Assembly: GCA_016802295.1 (NCBI GenBank)
Contig: JAESIW010000199.1
Location: 520,095 to 584,094, forward strand
Reading direction: 5' to 3'
Length of the DNA: 64,000 nucleotides
Source: Brachionus rotundiformis
Taxonomy: Eukaryota > Rotifera > Eurotatoria > Ploima > Brachionidae
The position numbers and the translations under genes are program-made. Under the pieces are notes generated by a model that did no database searches, had not been told where the DNA came from, and was given only the letters and a program-made list of their open reading frames with translations. Shown here one piece after another: positions 52,702 through 64,000 of this stretch. The stretch's first letter is position 1; every line of letters begins with the position of its first letter.

Positions 52702-55700
52702 TTAATCGTCTAATTGACAAAGTCCAACTACACCGCGGTTGATCCAATGAGACTCATTACAATCAATGGGTATATTGATAGTGAAAACGTAATTACTCGA
52801 ATGTCCAGTGGTTGACAATTCTCCTCGTCTTAGACTTGTTTTGTATACAGGACAGCGATAGGTGTTTTTATCATTGGACTTTTTCTCTGTTGGTATTATG
52901 TGCAGAATTGGCAACCTATCGAACAAAATTTTTGGATGCGATTCTTTCAATAGCTTAGTTGCTGAACACCATCTAGCTCCTTGTAAATGAATACCTTGAA
53001 TGTAGGCACCTTCTTTTGGTTTCATTCGTGGCTCAGTGCTTTCATACTTAAAATCATATTCTAACAAATCAATTGGTATCCTGTGCTGGCGTGCATAGTT
53101 TTGCATTATGCCAGTTAAAAATGATTGTGTAAAAAAAAAGCCTGAAATCCAATAGACAACTGGAGAGCCACGGTCGATCCACATCTGGAAGAAATGCAAT
53201 CTCTTGCACAAATCGGCAATGTAATTGCCTAGTGGTTTCAATGATGGGTAAGACTTGGCAGCCCATAGATCTGGTATTTTATTCATCAAAATTGAATGGA
53301 ACACTTGTTCCAGTGCTGGATTTATCAATATTTGGCCTTTAATTGCTTTTTTAACATCATTTAGACTCTCTTTTATACAAATAAGTAAACTATTGTATCG
53401 AACCAACTCTTGGGTAAGTACAGTATTCATTGACTCTGAATATGATACCGGATAAGAAAACTTTTAAAAATTAATTTTTATTCAATTAAATTCATAAAAT
53501 TAAAAAAAATAATTATCTTTAAAAATTTACTTGTACTGATTTGATGTCAAATTCTTTTGGAAGTTTTTTAAGAATATCTTTTATTATTTCATCAATAAAA
53601 TCTTGATTTGAATTTCGACTTATGGGATTATCTCTTGGCAAAGTAAGCAAAACTCCATCAAAAAGTTGTTGAGTTTCTTGGTAGTTGCGAGAAAGCTCGG
53701 CATTTGAATTAAGACCAAATGCTTCTGGTGGTGTGTTTATTGGCAACGAACGAATATGGTCAATAAACGCATCATATGTGTATTCTCTAGGCGCATGGTA
53801 CATGTCCAGACCAAAGTATTTATAGTCTTGGTTGTCAATCACATCCTCGCAGTAGAAAATGTTCAAAAGAGACATGATCAAGCGTCTATCATGGACATCG
53901 GTCACTCTACCCCCATAGTTACATTCGCCAGTAAGATATGTCAAAGCATCAAATTGCATTTTTTCATATGATTCCATGTAAAATTTTAATTGACGCATTG
54001 ATATATGCAGGTCAGATTCATTGAATTCGTAGGGAATATTCCATCCCAAAGGTCCAAATTTTTTGCGCTCTTCGACCACAACATGAAAAAAACACAAACT
54101 AAAAAGCAGCTTTTTCCACTTTTTCTCATTAATGTCACATGAATTGAAAAAGTTTGGATCTGCCACTGGATCGTTGACAAAAGTTTTGAGTAAATTCGAT
54201 CTCAAACCTTTAGGTGGCTCATTAGTTATTTTTATTGAGTTCTCCAGAACAGTCAAAGGAAAATCTGGACTCGAATAGCTTGTTAGCCAAAGTCTAAATT
54301 CAGCATTCAAAGTTTCTTTTTGTTGACCAAGCTTTGAAATAAATTATTTAACAAGTTAATTTAAAATTGGTAACTTTCAACATTGGCACTTTTTTAAAGC
54401 CCAAAATATTAGCATGTTATTTTTTTAAAAAAAAAATTTAAATTTAAATAAATTATTTCCAAAAAAAATTAATTGCCAAATTAATACCACTAATTAAAAT
54501 CATTTTAATATATATTTTTTTTCGAATTTTTATATTATTTATGTTTATAAACCTATTAATCATTTCATTTATTTAATTAATCTTTTAATATTAATCATAA
54601 TAAGCTTAATAATTAAGTTTTAAAAGTTTGTTACATTTTCACATATGCGCTCTATGTCTTGTAAAAAAGAGGCTGCCAAATGACAATTCTGCAGCACAAT
54701 CCAGCAACCATTTGTCATGCCTTCTTCAATGCTTCTTAAGGCAATAGGGCCTTGTCCTTGGCCAAGAGATATAGTGCGTATGTTGTCTTTCTTATCGCAC
54801 TCGTCGGCCAACTTATACATATGAAACAAAGGATCAACTCCAGGCGAGAGAATAAAAATTAATGGCACCTCTGCTCGTGAGTTTTTGAATATTTTGGCCA
54901 AAGAAAAATTTGGCGGCTCTACAAACTTAGCTCCCAGATAATCTACTACAAATTTGTGCGTAGCCTTTATCACTTTGTCCTGGCGAAATATTTTTAACAA
55001 GATAAGCTTTTTGAATTTAGATATTGGCCTTTCAAACGGAATTTTGTTTTCTGGATTTTCCATAAAGTTTTTCCAAGCTTGTTCATTTTTTTTCACATGT
55101 TCAATAATGGATAAATTGGTCAGATCTTGAAATTTGTTCAGCTCGATCCAGGTTTTATCAGGCAACCATTTTTGAAACGGGTTGGCAAAATAATTTTCAA
55201 TTGATAGACCTCCAGTCAGAAAAAACTTTAGCTCTGAATCTTCTATCTCATCACTGAAAAAGAAAGAAAACTCAATTTGACAAAATTAATAATTTAGTAA
55301 TTTGAGCTAATGGAATACTTGGTTTTTAGGATGGAAGTACAAAGCAAAAATGAAAACAAGAATTTGTCTTTTTCGAATAAAGATTGACAGATATTGGTAT
55401 AGATTGAGTAGGTAAAATGTGAATTTAAGTTTCGGATTCGTATGTTTATGTCATTTGATTTTTCGCTTGAGTCAATGGACTGGAACGAAAAAATAAATTA
55501 AAATTTATAAAACATATTTTTTTACTTAAATAAATCTAAAAAAGCATGTTGAAGCATAATTTTTATCTTCTTAAGAAAATTATTATTAAGCATTTTAATT
55601 TAACCATTAATAATTGATAATAAAATTCTAAGCTATCATTTTAAATCAAACAATTTAAATGAATTAAAATAATTAAATAAAAAAATATACTAAAACATTT

Positions 55701-58700
55701 TTCATTATAATTAATTATTTTTAATTGTTGATTAATTTCTTTTCAAATATATGATCAAAAGAACCTTACTTAAATTATTTATATTTGATAAATAAGACTT
55801 ACATCTATGTACAAGTTTATGAACCAATTAAGCGAAAATTGGTACATATGGTCAATGTTAGCTAATTCAGAAATGGTAAAAAACAAAGCCGATGAGTGCA
55901 AGGCAACTTTTTTATAATTATTTCTGGCTTTGTCAATTTCTAGCTCTGTTTCTTCTGCTTGTTGTTGTTTTTCTTCAAGCTCTTGTGCCAATTCTTTGCT
56001 TTTTGACAAAATTTCCACAGCTGTCTCATCCTCTAACAAATCTCCTTGAGAAGTTGACAAAACATGAAGTATTTTATCTTCAATCAATTTAGCTTGTCGC
56101 TTATTCTCTGCCGATTGAACAATCAGCTCGTTCTTAGTCGATTCAAGTTCGGGCTTTTCTTTGCTGGTCACAATGCCAAGCAGTTGGTCTTCTAGGCCCG
56201 ATTGAGTAATCACAAAGTTAATGAGTTTTACTTTTACACTAATCTCCGGCGAATAGACCGGATTTCTTAGTCTAGTAGTCAAGTAAAGCCTAAAGTCTTT
56301 ACTATACTCAATGGTCATGTCTCCTACTTTGATACAATCAACTGAATTGTGCTTAAACACAGCTTTTAAAAGAACTGGTTCGATCTGTGCATCTATCTCT
56401 TCACCCAAATCCTCAATTAGTAATGGTCTACCAAATTGGATACAATTCTCAATATTTCTGATAAAGTTTTTCTCATTTTGTTTTATTGTTTCAAGTTGGT
56501 TGCACTTTTCCATGCTTTTGATCCATTTGTTCGCTTGACTTTGAGGATCGATCATCAAAGGCCATCTATTTGCATTTGCGGATATAATTGCATTCTCTAT
56601 TGAAAAACCATCTACTGGCAAACCGTGACTTTTCCATTCTTGCATTTTAACTGCATCACCCAATGTGTTAATTAGAGAGAAAGACTTTGACACGGGCAGA
56701 AATTTTTGCTTGCATGACTTGGTCCATTTTGAAACGCACATTTGTCTGTAATGATTGGTAAACGGGCCTAGATAGCCAATAATAGCCGATGAGACAAGAA
56801 CATCGCCAATTATGTTGTTGCCTAAAGTGGTCAAGTCTTGAACTTGACCAGTCCAGCGTATCTTTTCACTACTCAAGCCTTTAATTAACTTCTCAGAGCG
56901 AACTAACTTTAATTTTGTTATGTGAATTTTTGACTGAAGTTCCTTTAGCTCTATTTGTTTTTTGTCCAATCTTTGATTAAGCACATTTAATTTTTCGACT
57001 ATTTTGTCAAGTTCTGCTTTTTTAAGCTCCAAAGATTTGGTTTTTTTGCACAAATCAGCTTCGGCTTGTTTCAAATTTTCTTTCTTGGGCTGAACAATTT
57101 TGTATATTTTATCATAGGAAACAATGGCAATTATCCATTTGCACAGACCTTCACAAGCACTGGATATGTTTTTTATTAAAGCTGGATTAAATCCTGGATT
57201 TGACAAATAGCTGTTTTGTATTTTGTCGATTGTACTTTGAGGTATGTTATTTTTGTCAAAGTCTTTTAGTTCATTTAAAAACTTGAGATCACCAAGCATT
57301 CGCTTTGCAGCTGGCCAATAGTCCTCAAAAGGCTTACCATCTTCGAGCTTTTTCTCAGGCTTTATTCCTTTCATTATGCAAACAGCTTCCATTACCAAGC
57401 GGACACCAGATGGCGGATTTTGCATCACTTTCATAGCTTGATTGTCAAATTATTAATAAATTTTTTTTATTCTTTTGCCAGATTTGGTTAACAAATTAAT
57501 TCAAATTTTTGCCAAATCAATTGTAATTAATTTAATTCAAAATTTTTTTAATATAGAATAAATAAAATTTAATCCATAATTAAATTAGATTAAAATTTTA
57601 ATATCTCAATTAAATATTTTATTTAATTGTTATCTACTTATAAAATCGAATCTAAATTTTGCCAAAATTTAAAATAAAACTTATTTAATTAAAAAATAGC
57701 ATAAAAGCTTTACAACAATTTTAAAATTTGTTAAAAAAATTCTTGAAATAAAATTACAATAAAATCATAACTCTTAATTAAAGCCTTTACTTACAGGCTA
57801 TGTCTTGTGGATTCAGTGTATCCAAAGCAGTTACAGCATCGTTGAGCAAAGGCATTGCTTTTTGCAGCTCGCCTTCGCATTCATCTTTGATCATTTGAGC
57901 CTCAATAGTTGCCTTGTTGACACATTCTTTATCAGCCTCGACATTATTCTTAATAATGTCAACCTCTATAGCCTCTTTTTCAATTACTTTTATCAATTCC
58001 TCTGTCTCGGACTTTTTGGCAATCATGACCGGTTGTAAGTCGGTCAACTCTTTTCGTATTATGTTCACTTGTTTCTCAGCCTCGTCCAATTTTCCCAAGC
58101 CTACCACATAGCGGTCTCTTTTTGTCTGCACATCCTTGCGTTTTGATTCGAGCAAATTTTTAAATGTCTTTATGGACTCTAGGTAAGAAGTTGGTATTAT
58201 GTAGACTCGTCTGAGCATTTCTTCATAATACTTTTTTGATAGATCAATCGAGTCTTGGTGAAATATCTTGTACATGTCTACTGTTTGTTCTTTTACTTGA
58301 TCGCTAATGTCCACATCTTCGAGAAACTTATTGGCCACTAGCTCAAGCGCTTCGTCAGGCCACTCGCTGAACCAGTCTATTGAACAACAGTTTATAATAG
58401 CCGGAAACATTCGCAATTGATTGCGAAAGTTTTCGCCAATGGGACTAAATGCCAAAATAATGTGAAGGTTGGCTTTGATGCGTTCCACAAATTTTGAATA
58501 AAGATAAGTTGGTGTTAGATTGGAACTTTCTGTTTTGTTCAAATACAGACTGCGCATTGTTTCAATGATGTCCAATTTTTCGTCCTGTTCAAACAAAGAT
58601 GGCAAATCACCACTATTCAGAATCATGTTCAAGTCTTCCAAAAAAGCATCGTCTTTTATCTGTGTATCGAGCAAAAAGAAGGCTATTTTAGATTTAGATT

Positions 58701-61700
58701 CACCAGCTCTACGCAAAAGGGTCTTTAAATCATTCTTCCATGTCGATTGGGTGTACTTGTTAGAAACATCTATTTGGAATATTTCTATTTTGGATATGAA
58801 ACAGGCCAGCTTGGTGGCACTTGAGCGTCCCGTGCCGCCAACTCCGATCAAAAGAGCATGACCATTTGATTGAAGTTTGAGGATTCGATTTACTCTGGAA
58901 ATGTGCTGTATTAAATAATTAAAGACAACTAGGTCCATTTTAACTTTGCTCGACTGATTGAATTCATTTAGGTATTCTTCCATGGTGAAGCGGAGCAAGT
59001 CCAATTTTTTAATCTCATTGTAGCACTTTTCCGAGTCTAAATCTTCTTGGACAAAGTCTCCGAAATACAAATTGGCAATAAGACTTTCGCTTAAGCTGTC
59101 TTCTTTTCGATTGACCAGTCTTTTAGTCTGGCTAATCACTTGAGTGCCTTTAAAAACATCATCCAATGTTGATTTAAATACTTTCTCAATAGTTTCCTTT
59201 TATTTAAAAAAAAAATTAAAAAATAAATTCTTAATAAAATGTGCAAGGAGCTACCATAGGTGACCTCCTAGTAGGCCACCTCCGCAAGCTAGTCTTGCTG
59301 TAGCTTATTATTATTATTATTATTATTAAATTCTTAATTATATTTTATTTTGTCAACATATTTTTTATATTTATGGTAATTTTAAAGATTTTGTTTGTTA
59401 AGAAATAAAGATTTTTATTATTAATTTAATATTTATTTATGCTCAAAAATTTCTGATTAATAATTAAAATAGAATAAAGAAAATTGAAATTCAATTGAAA
59501 AAAAGGGCCTGACCGGGGATCGAACCCGGAGCCTCTCGCACCCAAAGCGAGAATCATACCACTAGACCATCAGGCCTTGCTATACATTTTTAATTAAAAA
59601 ATTATCTTTGACTATAAATTATATTATTAAATTCATTTATTGTCTATCTATAATAAAAATGATCGATCATGCATCAAATAGACAAGAGCTTCGATGGTGT
59701 AGTGGTTATCACATCTGCTTTACACGCAGAAGGTCGCGAGTTCGATCCTCGCTCGAAGTATTCGTTGTTTTTTAATTTTTTTATCTACCTGATATTTTTT
59801 TTTTAAATTATTGAAATTTTAACTTTTTTTATTAAAATTAAATAAAATTTTTAAAAGACAAATATTTTCCATTTAGATAAAAGTAAATATAATCTATAAA
59901 ACTTTTTTATTTTAAAACTTACCAAAAAACAAACTGAACTTAAAAATTAAATTTATGTAAAAGATACCAGATAAAACTTCACATGTCTAGTATTTTATTA
60001 AATAGATAATATTATCTTATCATATTTCAGACAATCCGAATAATAATTTTAAAAAATCATTATTTTTGGGCCCTAATTAAAATGTTGAGATATTTTTACC
60101 TTTTACTTTTCTTAAAACTTATCAACTGCAATATTCAAATTAAATGTCCGGACCCTATTAGATCATTTGGATGCAAATGCTATGCCGATTTTAATTATGT
60201 GTCTCAAAAATGTCCACATGGTCTTAATCAACTAAATTGTCATTTAGATAACAAAAATTTTACACACCTCCTTTCAAAATTAGACTCAGGTTGCTATTCT
60301 GGTCTAAATTTCGAAAACGTAGATCAATTGCCACACAATGCCTTCAAAAAAATAAGTCTCATACCTTTGGCAAGGCTTTATTTTAAAAAAGTATCTCAAA
60401 TCAGCTCATTTTCTTTCGAAAACATCGATCATTCAATCCAAATCATAATAGATAGTGACTACTTCGATGGTACTCAATTTGAGTCCAGGTGCTTTTCAAT
60501 TATTAAAAATGTTAGCCTAATTCAATTGGAAAATTTCAAACTACTTGAATTAAGAGGTGATTTTTTCCAAGAATCACTTATAGACACAATTTTTATAAAT
60601 AGATCTAAATATTATGGTTTTGATAATTTATCTATAAAAACAAGAACAATAGTCAACAATTTAGTAATAAAAGACAGCTATACCAAAGGGGTATTAAACG
60701 ATGAACTATTGGGACATTTTTATTCACTAAAAACGGTGTCAGTTATTAATTCAGGAATAGAATATGTTGATGATATATTTGAGAAATATGCCAAATTGGT
60801 AAAACTTGATCTTGGTCATAATTCAATCCGAACAATTGATTTTAATAATAAATTGCTTGAGCTTAATTTGTTCAATAACCCTGTCCGAAATGTTAATCTT
60901 GTTGCCACTGGGCTTAAAATTTTGAACTTAAAATCGACCTTGGTTGAAAAATTATCGCTATTTGTGCCCAATTTGGAACATTTTAGCCTTGCTGAATCGA
61001 AATTTATCACCAAATTCAAAAATTTAAACTCTCTACTAGATCAAATTGAGGATATTAATGTAAATAAGTTGAAATTAATTGATGTGTCACATAATGAAGT
61101 CTATATAGATGATGAACTGTTTGCCAAAGAGTATTTGGCGAAAAAAAATTGCCTTTGGAATCGGCTACTTAATAGAACTTTTGTGAAAATAAATAAAAAT
61201 CACAAATGTGATTGTTCTACCATTTTTTTATATAAGAATTTAGATTTAGATCTAGAAGAGATTAGATCAGTGCCAACATGCTATGCCAAGTTATTGATTG
61301 AATCAAAAGTAGAACAATCGCAAAAAGAATGTGCTTTTGATGAAGTTTACTCAAATTGCTCATATCTACGTGTAAGTACTGTAATGCCATTAAAGACAAG
61401 TGATTTAGAACTGTTTGTAAAAAAGAAAATAGAATGGCAATTTACCATACCAATAACCATTGGCGTATTTGTTGGTAGCTTATTTATTTTGGCAATTTTT
61501 GCCCTCAAGGCAAAGAAAGATTTTTCCAAAAAGTTTGACAAAATTTACCAGAATAATGAGATGAATCGACCAAATGTTAATCAAAGTGAAATGCAAGAAA
61601 TAATAACAATTTCATCAAGAACTATATCAATTAGACTTAATGAAAAAATTTAATTGATTGTCTGGCTATTAGAGGTACTAATTTAAGTAATAATAAAAAT

Positions 61701-64000
61701 ACATTTGCACATATTAAATTAAAATAAATTTATTTAAAATGAATCTATTTATTGTATTTGTTAATAATAATTTAAAATTTAGTTAAACTAAAATAAAACC
61801 TAATTAATTTAGCAATAACATATTTTTAATTTAATATTTATTTATGCTCAAAAATTTCTGATTAATAATTAAAATAGAATAAAGAAAATTGAAATTCAAT
61901 TGAAAAAAAGGGCCTGACCGGGGATCGAACCCGGAGCCTCTCGCACCCAAAGCGAGAATCATACCACTAGACCATCAGGCCTTGCTATACATTTTTAATT
62001 AAAAAATTATCTTTGACTATAAATTATATTATTAAATTCGTTTATTGTCTATCTATAATAAAAATGATCGATCATGCATCAAATAGACAAGAGCTTCGAT
62101 GGTGTAGTGGTTATCACATCTGCTTTACACGCAGAAGGTCGCGAGTTCGATCCTCGCTCGAAGTATTCGTTGTTTTTTAATTTTTTTATCTTCCTGATAT
62201 TTTTTTTTACTACTAATTAAATTAATATTTAACTTTTTTTATATTTTACCTATTAATTTCTAATATAAATCATTTTTTTTAATTTTTAAATATCATTTAC
62301 TTACTTTTATCTGATGGAAAAATATTTCTCTATCATTGGCATCAACTAACCGATCACCAAAAACTCTGTAAACCTCATGTATCCTTAAAATTTTTTGTTT
62401 TATTGATATTTTTATTCATTAGCAGTATTTTAAATACCATAATCTAATAAGTGTCATTGAATTTTCATGCATTATTTCATCACTTCGTATATCATTGTGC
62501 ACCAAATTTCCCAACTTAAACAGCAAAATACCCTTTTTTAATTGATAATAATATATCATATATATCTTAATATTAACTTATTAAATTACATTTATAACCC
62601 GAGAAAAATCCCTTGAATTAAACAAATAATGTGACTTTGATGGTGTTGGCAAAAATACTTCCAAAACTTTCTTATAAATGTGTAGAGTAGCATCAATCAT
62701 CATCATTGGTGAATAAAGATGGAAATCATTTTCTTGTTCATGGATGTCAAAGTGCCAGTCCATAATTGGATGAAATATTGTTCTGAATAAATCATCATTA
62801 AATGATTCTATAGAGATAATATTGAAATGTCTGAGTAAGCGAGTTGTGACATCATTTCGGCCAGAACCAGGAGGAACAAATGCACCCACAAATAAACTCT
62901 TTTTTATTTCCATAACAGAATTTTCTTTTGGTTCGTAGACAAATTTATGATCAATTACATTCCTTAACAATTCAATTGGTGGCTGTGCTCCATACTTTTC
63001 CAATAAAGGCATATTAAGATCATCAATGAAAAATAAAGATGTTCGATCGCCTTCGGCACCATAAATCCCCTTTTTTATTTTTTTCAGTTTTGATATTATT
63101 GTCTCTTGAGTTTGGGAGCATGTTGTTCTGGCCGAAAAGTTAATACAGTTTACAGAATAGCGAGCCTGTGATAATTGGTTTAAATAGTTGGTCATGATGG
63201 ATGTTTTACCAGTGCCAGTATTACCAATTAACAAAACAGGATAATTTCTCGTCATTAACTTGTTCAAAAAATATGTTTGTCTGTAAGTTTCCACAGTTGT
63301 GACAAAAACATCGACAGGCTGCGCAAAATATAAAAATTAAAAAAAATTTTCTTATTTTTAATTTATCTCTTATTAATTTAATACAATATCAAATAATTAA
63401 AATTAAAATAAAATTTTACAAATTAAATCAAACCAATTTATTCAAACTGAGATTAATTAATTGTAAAAGAAATAAAACTAAATAGTTACTTTCATTGTTT
63501 TAGGTATACTGAGAATTTCGACAAGACTGGACCACGTAACCCAAATGCCCAAATTACGATGTACATAAACATATTCGTACACAGTTAAATTATCTCTTGG
63601 AATAAGAGCATTTTTGCCAAAGTTAAGATCTCTTGGTTTAGGGTGCGATTTGTTGTTATTATGAATGAGAAGAAGAAAAAATTCGGAGAATTTTGTCCTA
63701 GAATCCTCTTTTAGTACTGCACCAATTGACCAAACAATGGACAACAAAAAATAAGCTATTAGCATGTCTTTTTTGTCATGTTCAATTTGTATCTGATGCG
63801 AATTGGGCTCTTTTTTGTTCATAATGTCATCCTCATAAGGGTCTTCATCTTCCTCTTGGTCAAAATAATTGGTCATGTCATCCATCATACAACTAAGCAA
63901 TCTTAGAAACGATCTTGTCAAATGTATTTGTCCAATATTCAAAAATTGCTTCGATGAGCCATTGGTCACGTGATTTAGACACGGCTCTAGAAGCCATTCG
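52702..64000 (-). CDS. Axonemal dynein heavy chain, inner-arm DNAH3/7/12-like, 3' half (2262 codons, partial)
   Basis: Motor subunit of single-headed inner-arm dynein in cilia. Exons: 63490-64000 (5' end beyond window), 62590-63318, 62438-62532, 62305-62383, 57795-59196, 55803-57436, 55319-55479, 54635-55253, 53531-54331, 52702-53460; all phases agree. AAA3 P-loop LLIGNTGTGKTSIM and Walker B LFFIDDLNMP (exon 2); AAA4 GHALLIGVGGTGRSSATKLA; stalk coiled coil 1 and microtubule-binding region around MQNPPSGVRLVMEAVCIMKG; AAA5 and AAA6 follow. C-terminal CPVYKTSLRRGELSTTGHSS and INRGVVGLCQLDD are typical of the DNAH3/7/12 group; which member cannot be decided. The 3.1-kb intron 59197-62304 contains an LRR gene, LINE tail and four tRNA genes; introns 54332-54634 and 57437-57794 are plain AT-rich. 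Confidence 0.95.
59241..59328 (+). mobile_element. LINE 3'-end fragment with (ATT)n tail
   Basis: GTGCAAGGAGCTACCATAGG ... TGTAGCTTATTATT plus ATT units; the last ~25 bp match the end of the LINE at 40.1 kb. Severely 5'-truncated, antisense to the dynein gene. Confidence 0.7.
59505..59576 (-). tRNA. tRNA-Pro (anticodon TGG)
   Basis: 72 nt with a 7-bp acceptor stem GGCCTGA/TCAGGCC, A box TGGTCTAGTGGT, anticodon stem CTCGC/GCGAG around TTTGGGT (TGG at the centre), B box GGTTCGATCCC. No intron. Upstream A-rich and downstream T-run on its own strand (plus-strand AAAAAAA) fit Pol III termination. Confidence 0.97.
59688..59760 (+). tRNA. tRNA-Val (anticodon TAC)
   Basis: 73 nt; A box TGGTGTAGTGGT, anticodon stem TCTGC/GCAGA around TTTACAC (TAC), B box GAGTTCGATCCT. 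Followed by TTTTTT within 15 nt, a Pol III terminator. First acceptor pair is G1-T72 (wobble), the other six are Watson-Crick. Confidence 0.96.
60082..61653 (+). CDS. Leucine-rich-repeat type I membrane protein (523 aa), nested in a dynein intron
   Basis: Single exon. Signal peptide MLRYFYLLLFLKLINC, Cys-rich N-cap (CPDPIRSFGCKCYADF, CPHGLNQLNC), a run of degenerate LRRs (KLVKLDLGHNSIRTIDFNNK, LELNLFNNPVRNVNLV, LKILNLKSTLVEKLSLFVPN, LKLIDVSHNEVYIDD), a C-cap (HKCDCSTIFLY ... CYAK ... C), a transmembrane helix FTIPITIGVFVGSLFILAIF near residues 448-468 and a ~55-residue cytosolic tail without a TIR or kinase domain. Likely adhesion or recognition receptor; ligand unknown. It lies entirely within intron 59197-62304 of the minus-strand dynein gene and between the two tRNA blocks. 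Confidence 0.9.
   Translation: MLRYFYLLLFLKLINCNIQIKCPDPIRSFGCKCYADFNYVSQKCPHGLNQLNCHLDNKNFTHLLSKLDSGCYSGLNFENVDQLPHNAFKKISLIPLARLYFKKVSQISSFSFENIDHSIQIIIDSDYFDGTQFESRCFSIIKNVSLIQLENFKLLELRGDFFQESLIDTIFINRSKYYGFDNLSIKTRTIVNNLVIKDSYTKGVLNDELLGHFYSLKTVSVINSGIEYVDDIFEKYAKLVKLDLGHNSIRTIDFNNKLLELNLFNNPVRNVNLVATGLKILNLKSTLVEKLSLFVPNLEHFSLAESKFITKFKNLNSLLDQIEDINVNKLKLIDVSHNEVYIDDELFAKEYLAKKNCLWNRLLNRTFVKINKNHKCDCSTIFLYKNLDLDLEEIRSVPTCYAKLLIESKVEQSQKECAFDEVYSNCSYLRVSTVMPLKTSDLELFVKKKIEWQFTIPITIGVFVGSLFILAIFALKAKKDFSKKFDKIYQNNEMNRPNVNQSEMQEIITISSRTISIRLNEKI
61910..61981 (-). tRNA. tRNA-Pro (anticodon TGG), second copy
   Basis: Identical over its 72 nt to the copy at 59505-59576. Confidence 0.97.
62093..62165 (+). 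tRNA. tRNA-Val (anticodon TAC), second copy
   Basis: Identical over its 73 nt to the copy at 59688-59760, including the G1-T72 wobble. Confidence 0.96.

Larger units (their letters stand above)
59421..59803. repeat. 383-bp duplicated block with tRNA-Pro and tRNA-Val, left copy
   Basis: Matches 61826-62208 at a constant offset of 2405 bp with only two substitutions noticed (both outside the tRNAs). Direct orientation; flanks the LRR gene. Confidence 0.97.
61826..62208. repeat. 383-bp duplicated block with tRNA-Pro and tRNA-Val, right copy
   Basis: Second copy of 59421-59803, same orientation. Differences noted: one A/G and one A/T substitution and one T fewer in the terminal poly-T run. Confidence 0.97.

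Noticed and set aside
1..64000. CRISPR arrays, bacterial operons, riboswitches, rRNA genes
   Set aside because: The window is eukaryotic with spliced genes; no spaced short repeats of CRISPR type and no rRNA-like sequence were seen.

Overview
This is eukaryotic, almost certainly metazoan, nuclear DNA. It is strongly AT-rich and holds protein genes split by very short GT-AG introns (mostly about 45-110 bp). It encodes an axonemal inner-arm dynein, PPM1-type PP2C, Bora, NAT10, MMADHC, LAMTOR2 and a V-ATPase a subunit, plus two nuclear tRNA species. The combination of a ciliary dynein, an AA15 polysaccharide monooxygenase, an expanded-looking set of secreted S1 proteases, GT10 fucosyltransferase and tiny introns would fit a small-genome invertebrate such as a monogonont rotifer. 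That placement is an inference; nothing in the window proves it.

Layout. 1-6.6 kb: minus-strand housekeeping genes: the 5' part of NAT10, a possible small membrane protein, CDPF1, GDP-mannose 4,6-dehydratase and MMADHC (5 exons). A 418-bp foldback element lies at 1.9-2.3 kb. 7-9 kb: an FBA-type F-box gene between two inverted copies of a ~215-bp segment, with relics of the 12.2-13.4 kb glycosyltransferase-like gene on both sides. 10-19 kb: class-3 lipase, type II membrane glycosyltransferase-like protein, AA15 LPMO with two C-terminal CBM1 modules, alpha-1,3-fucosyltransferase, and an unrecognised multipass membrane protein. 19.4-20 kb: a TIR element. 20.2-23.8 kb: V-ATPase subunit a, with what look like two mutually exclusive exons. 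24-26.8 kb: a catalytically impaired S1 protease homologue and an intact S1 protease. 27.9-31.6 kb: PP2C, whose 2.3-kb intron carries a piggyBac-type MITE. 33-34.5 kb: a 168-bp coding-like tandem repeat abutting an internally deleted piggyBac element. 35-41 kb: another S1 protease, then Bora with a dead LINE in its intron. 42-51.3 kb: two SDR16C-like paralogues on opposite strands, a secreted Thr/Asn-rich protein, a Gly/Ala-repeat secreted protein and LAMTOR2. 51.6-52.2 kb: two tiny Cys-rich genes. 52.7-64 kb: the 3' half of an axonemal dynein heavy chain (AAA3 to C-terminus). A 3.1-kb intron of this dynein hosts an LRR receptor-like gene on the opposite strand, flanked by two near-identical 383-bp blocks, each with tRNA-Pro(TGG) and tRNA-Val(TAC).

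Functional themes. GMD makes the GDP-fucose precursor and the GT10 enzyme uses GDP-fucose, so two steps of fucosylation lie 12 kb apart, which may be coincidence. NAT10, MMADHC, V-ATPase, LAMTOR2, Bora and PP2C are general cell machinery. The LPMO, lipase, S1 proteases and the repeat-rich secreted proteins are likely gut or cuticle products. Mobile DNA is abundant (piggyBac, Tc1, LINE, unclassified TIR and foldback elements), and pieces of one 168-bp coding-like repeat recur in or beside three of these elements. Exon boundaries were derived by hand from reading frames and splice consensus; they are self-consistent in phase but have not been tested with transcripts.
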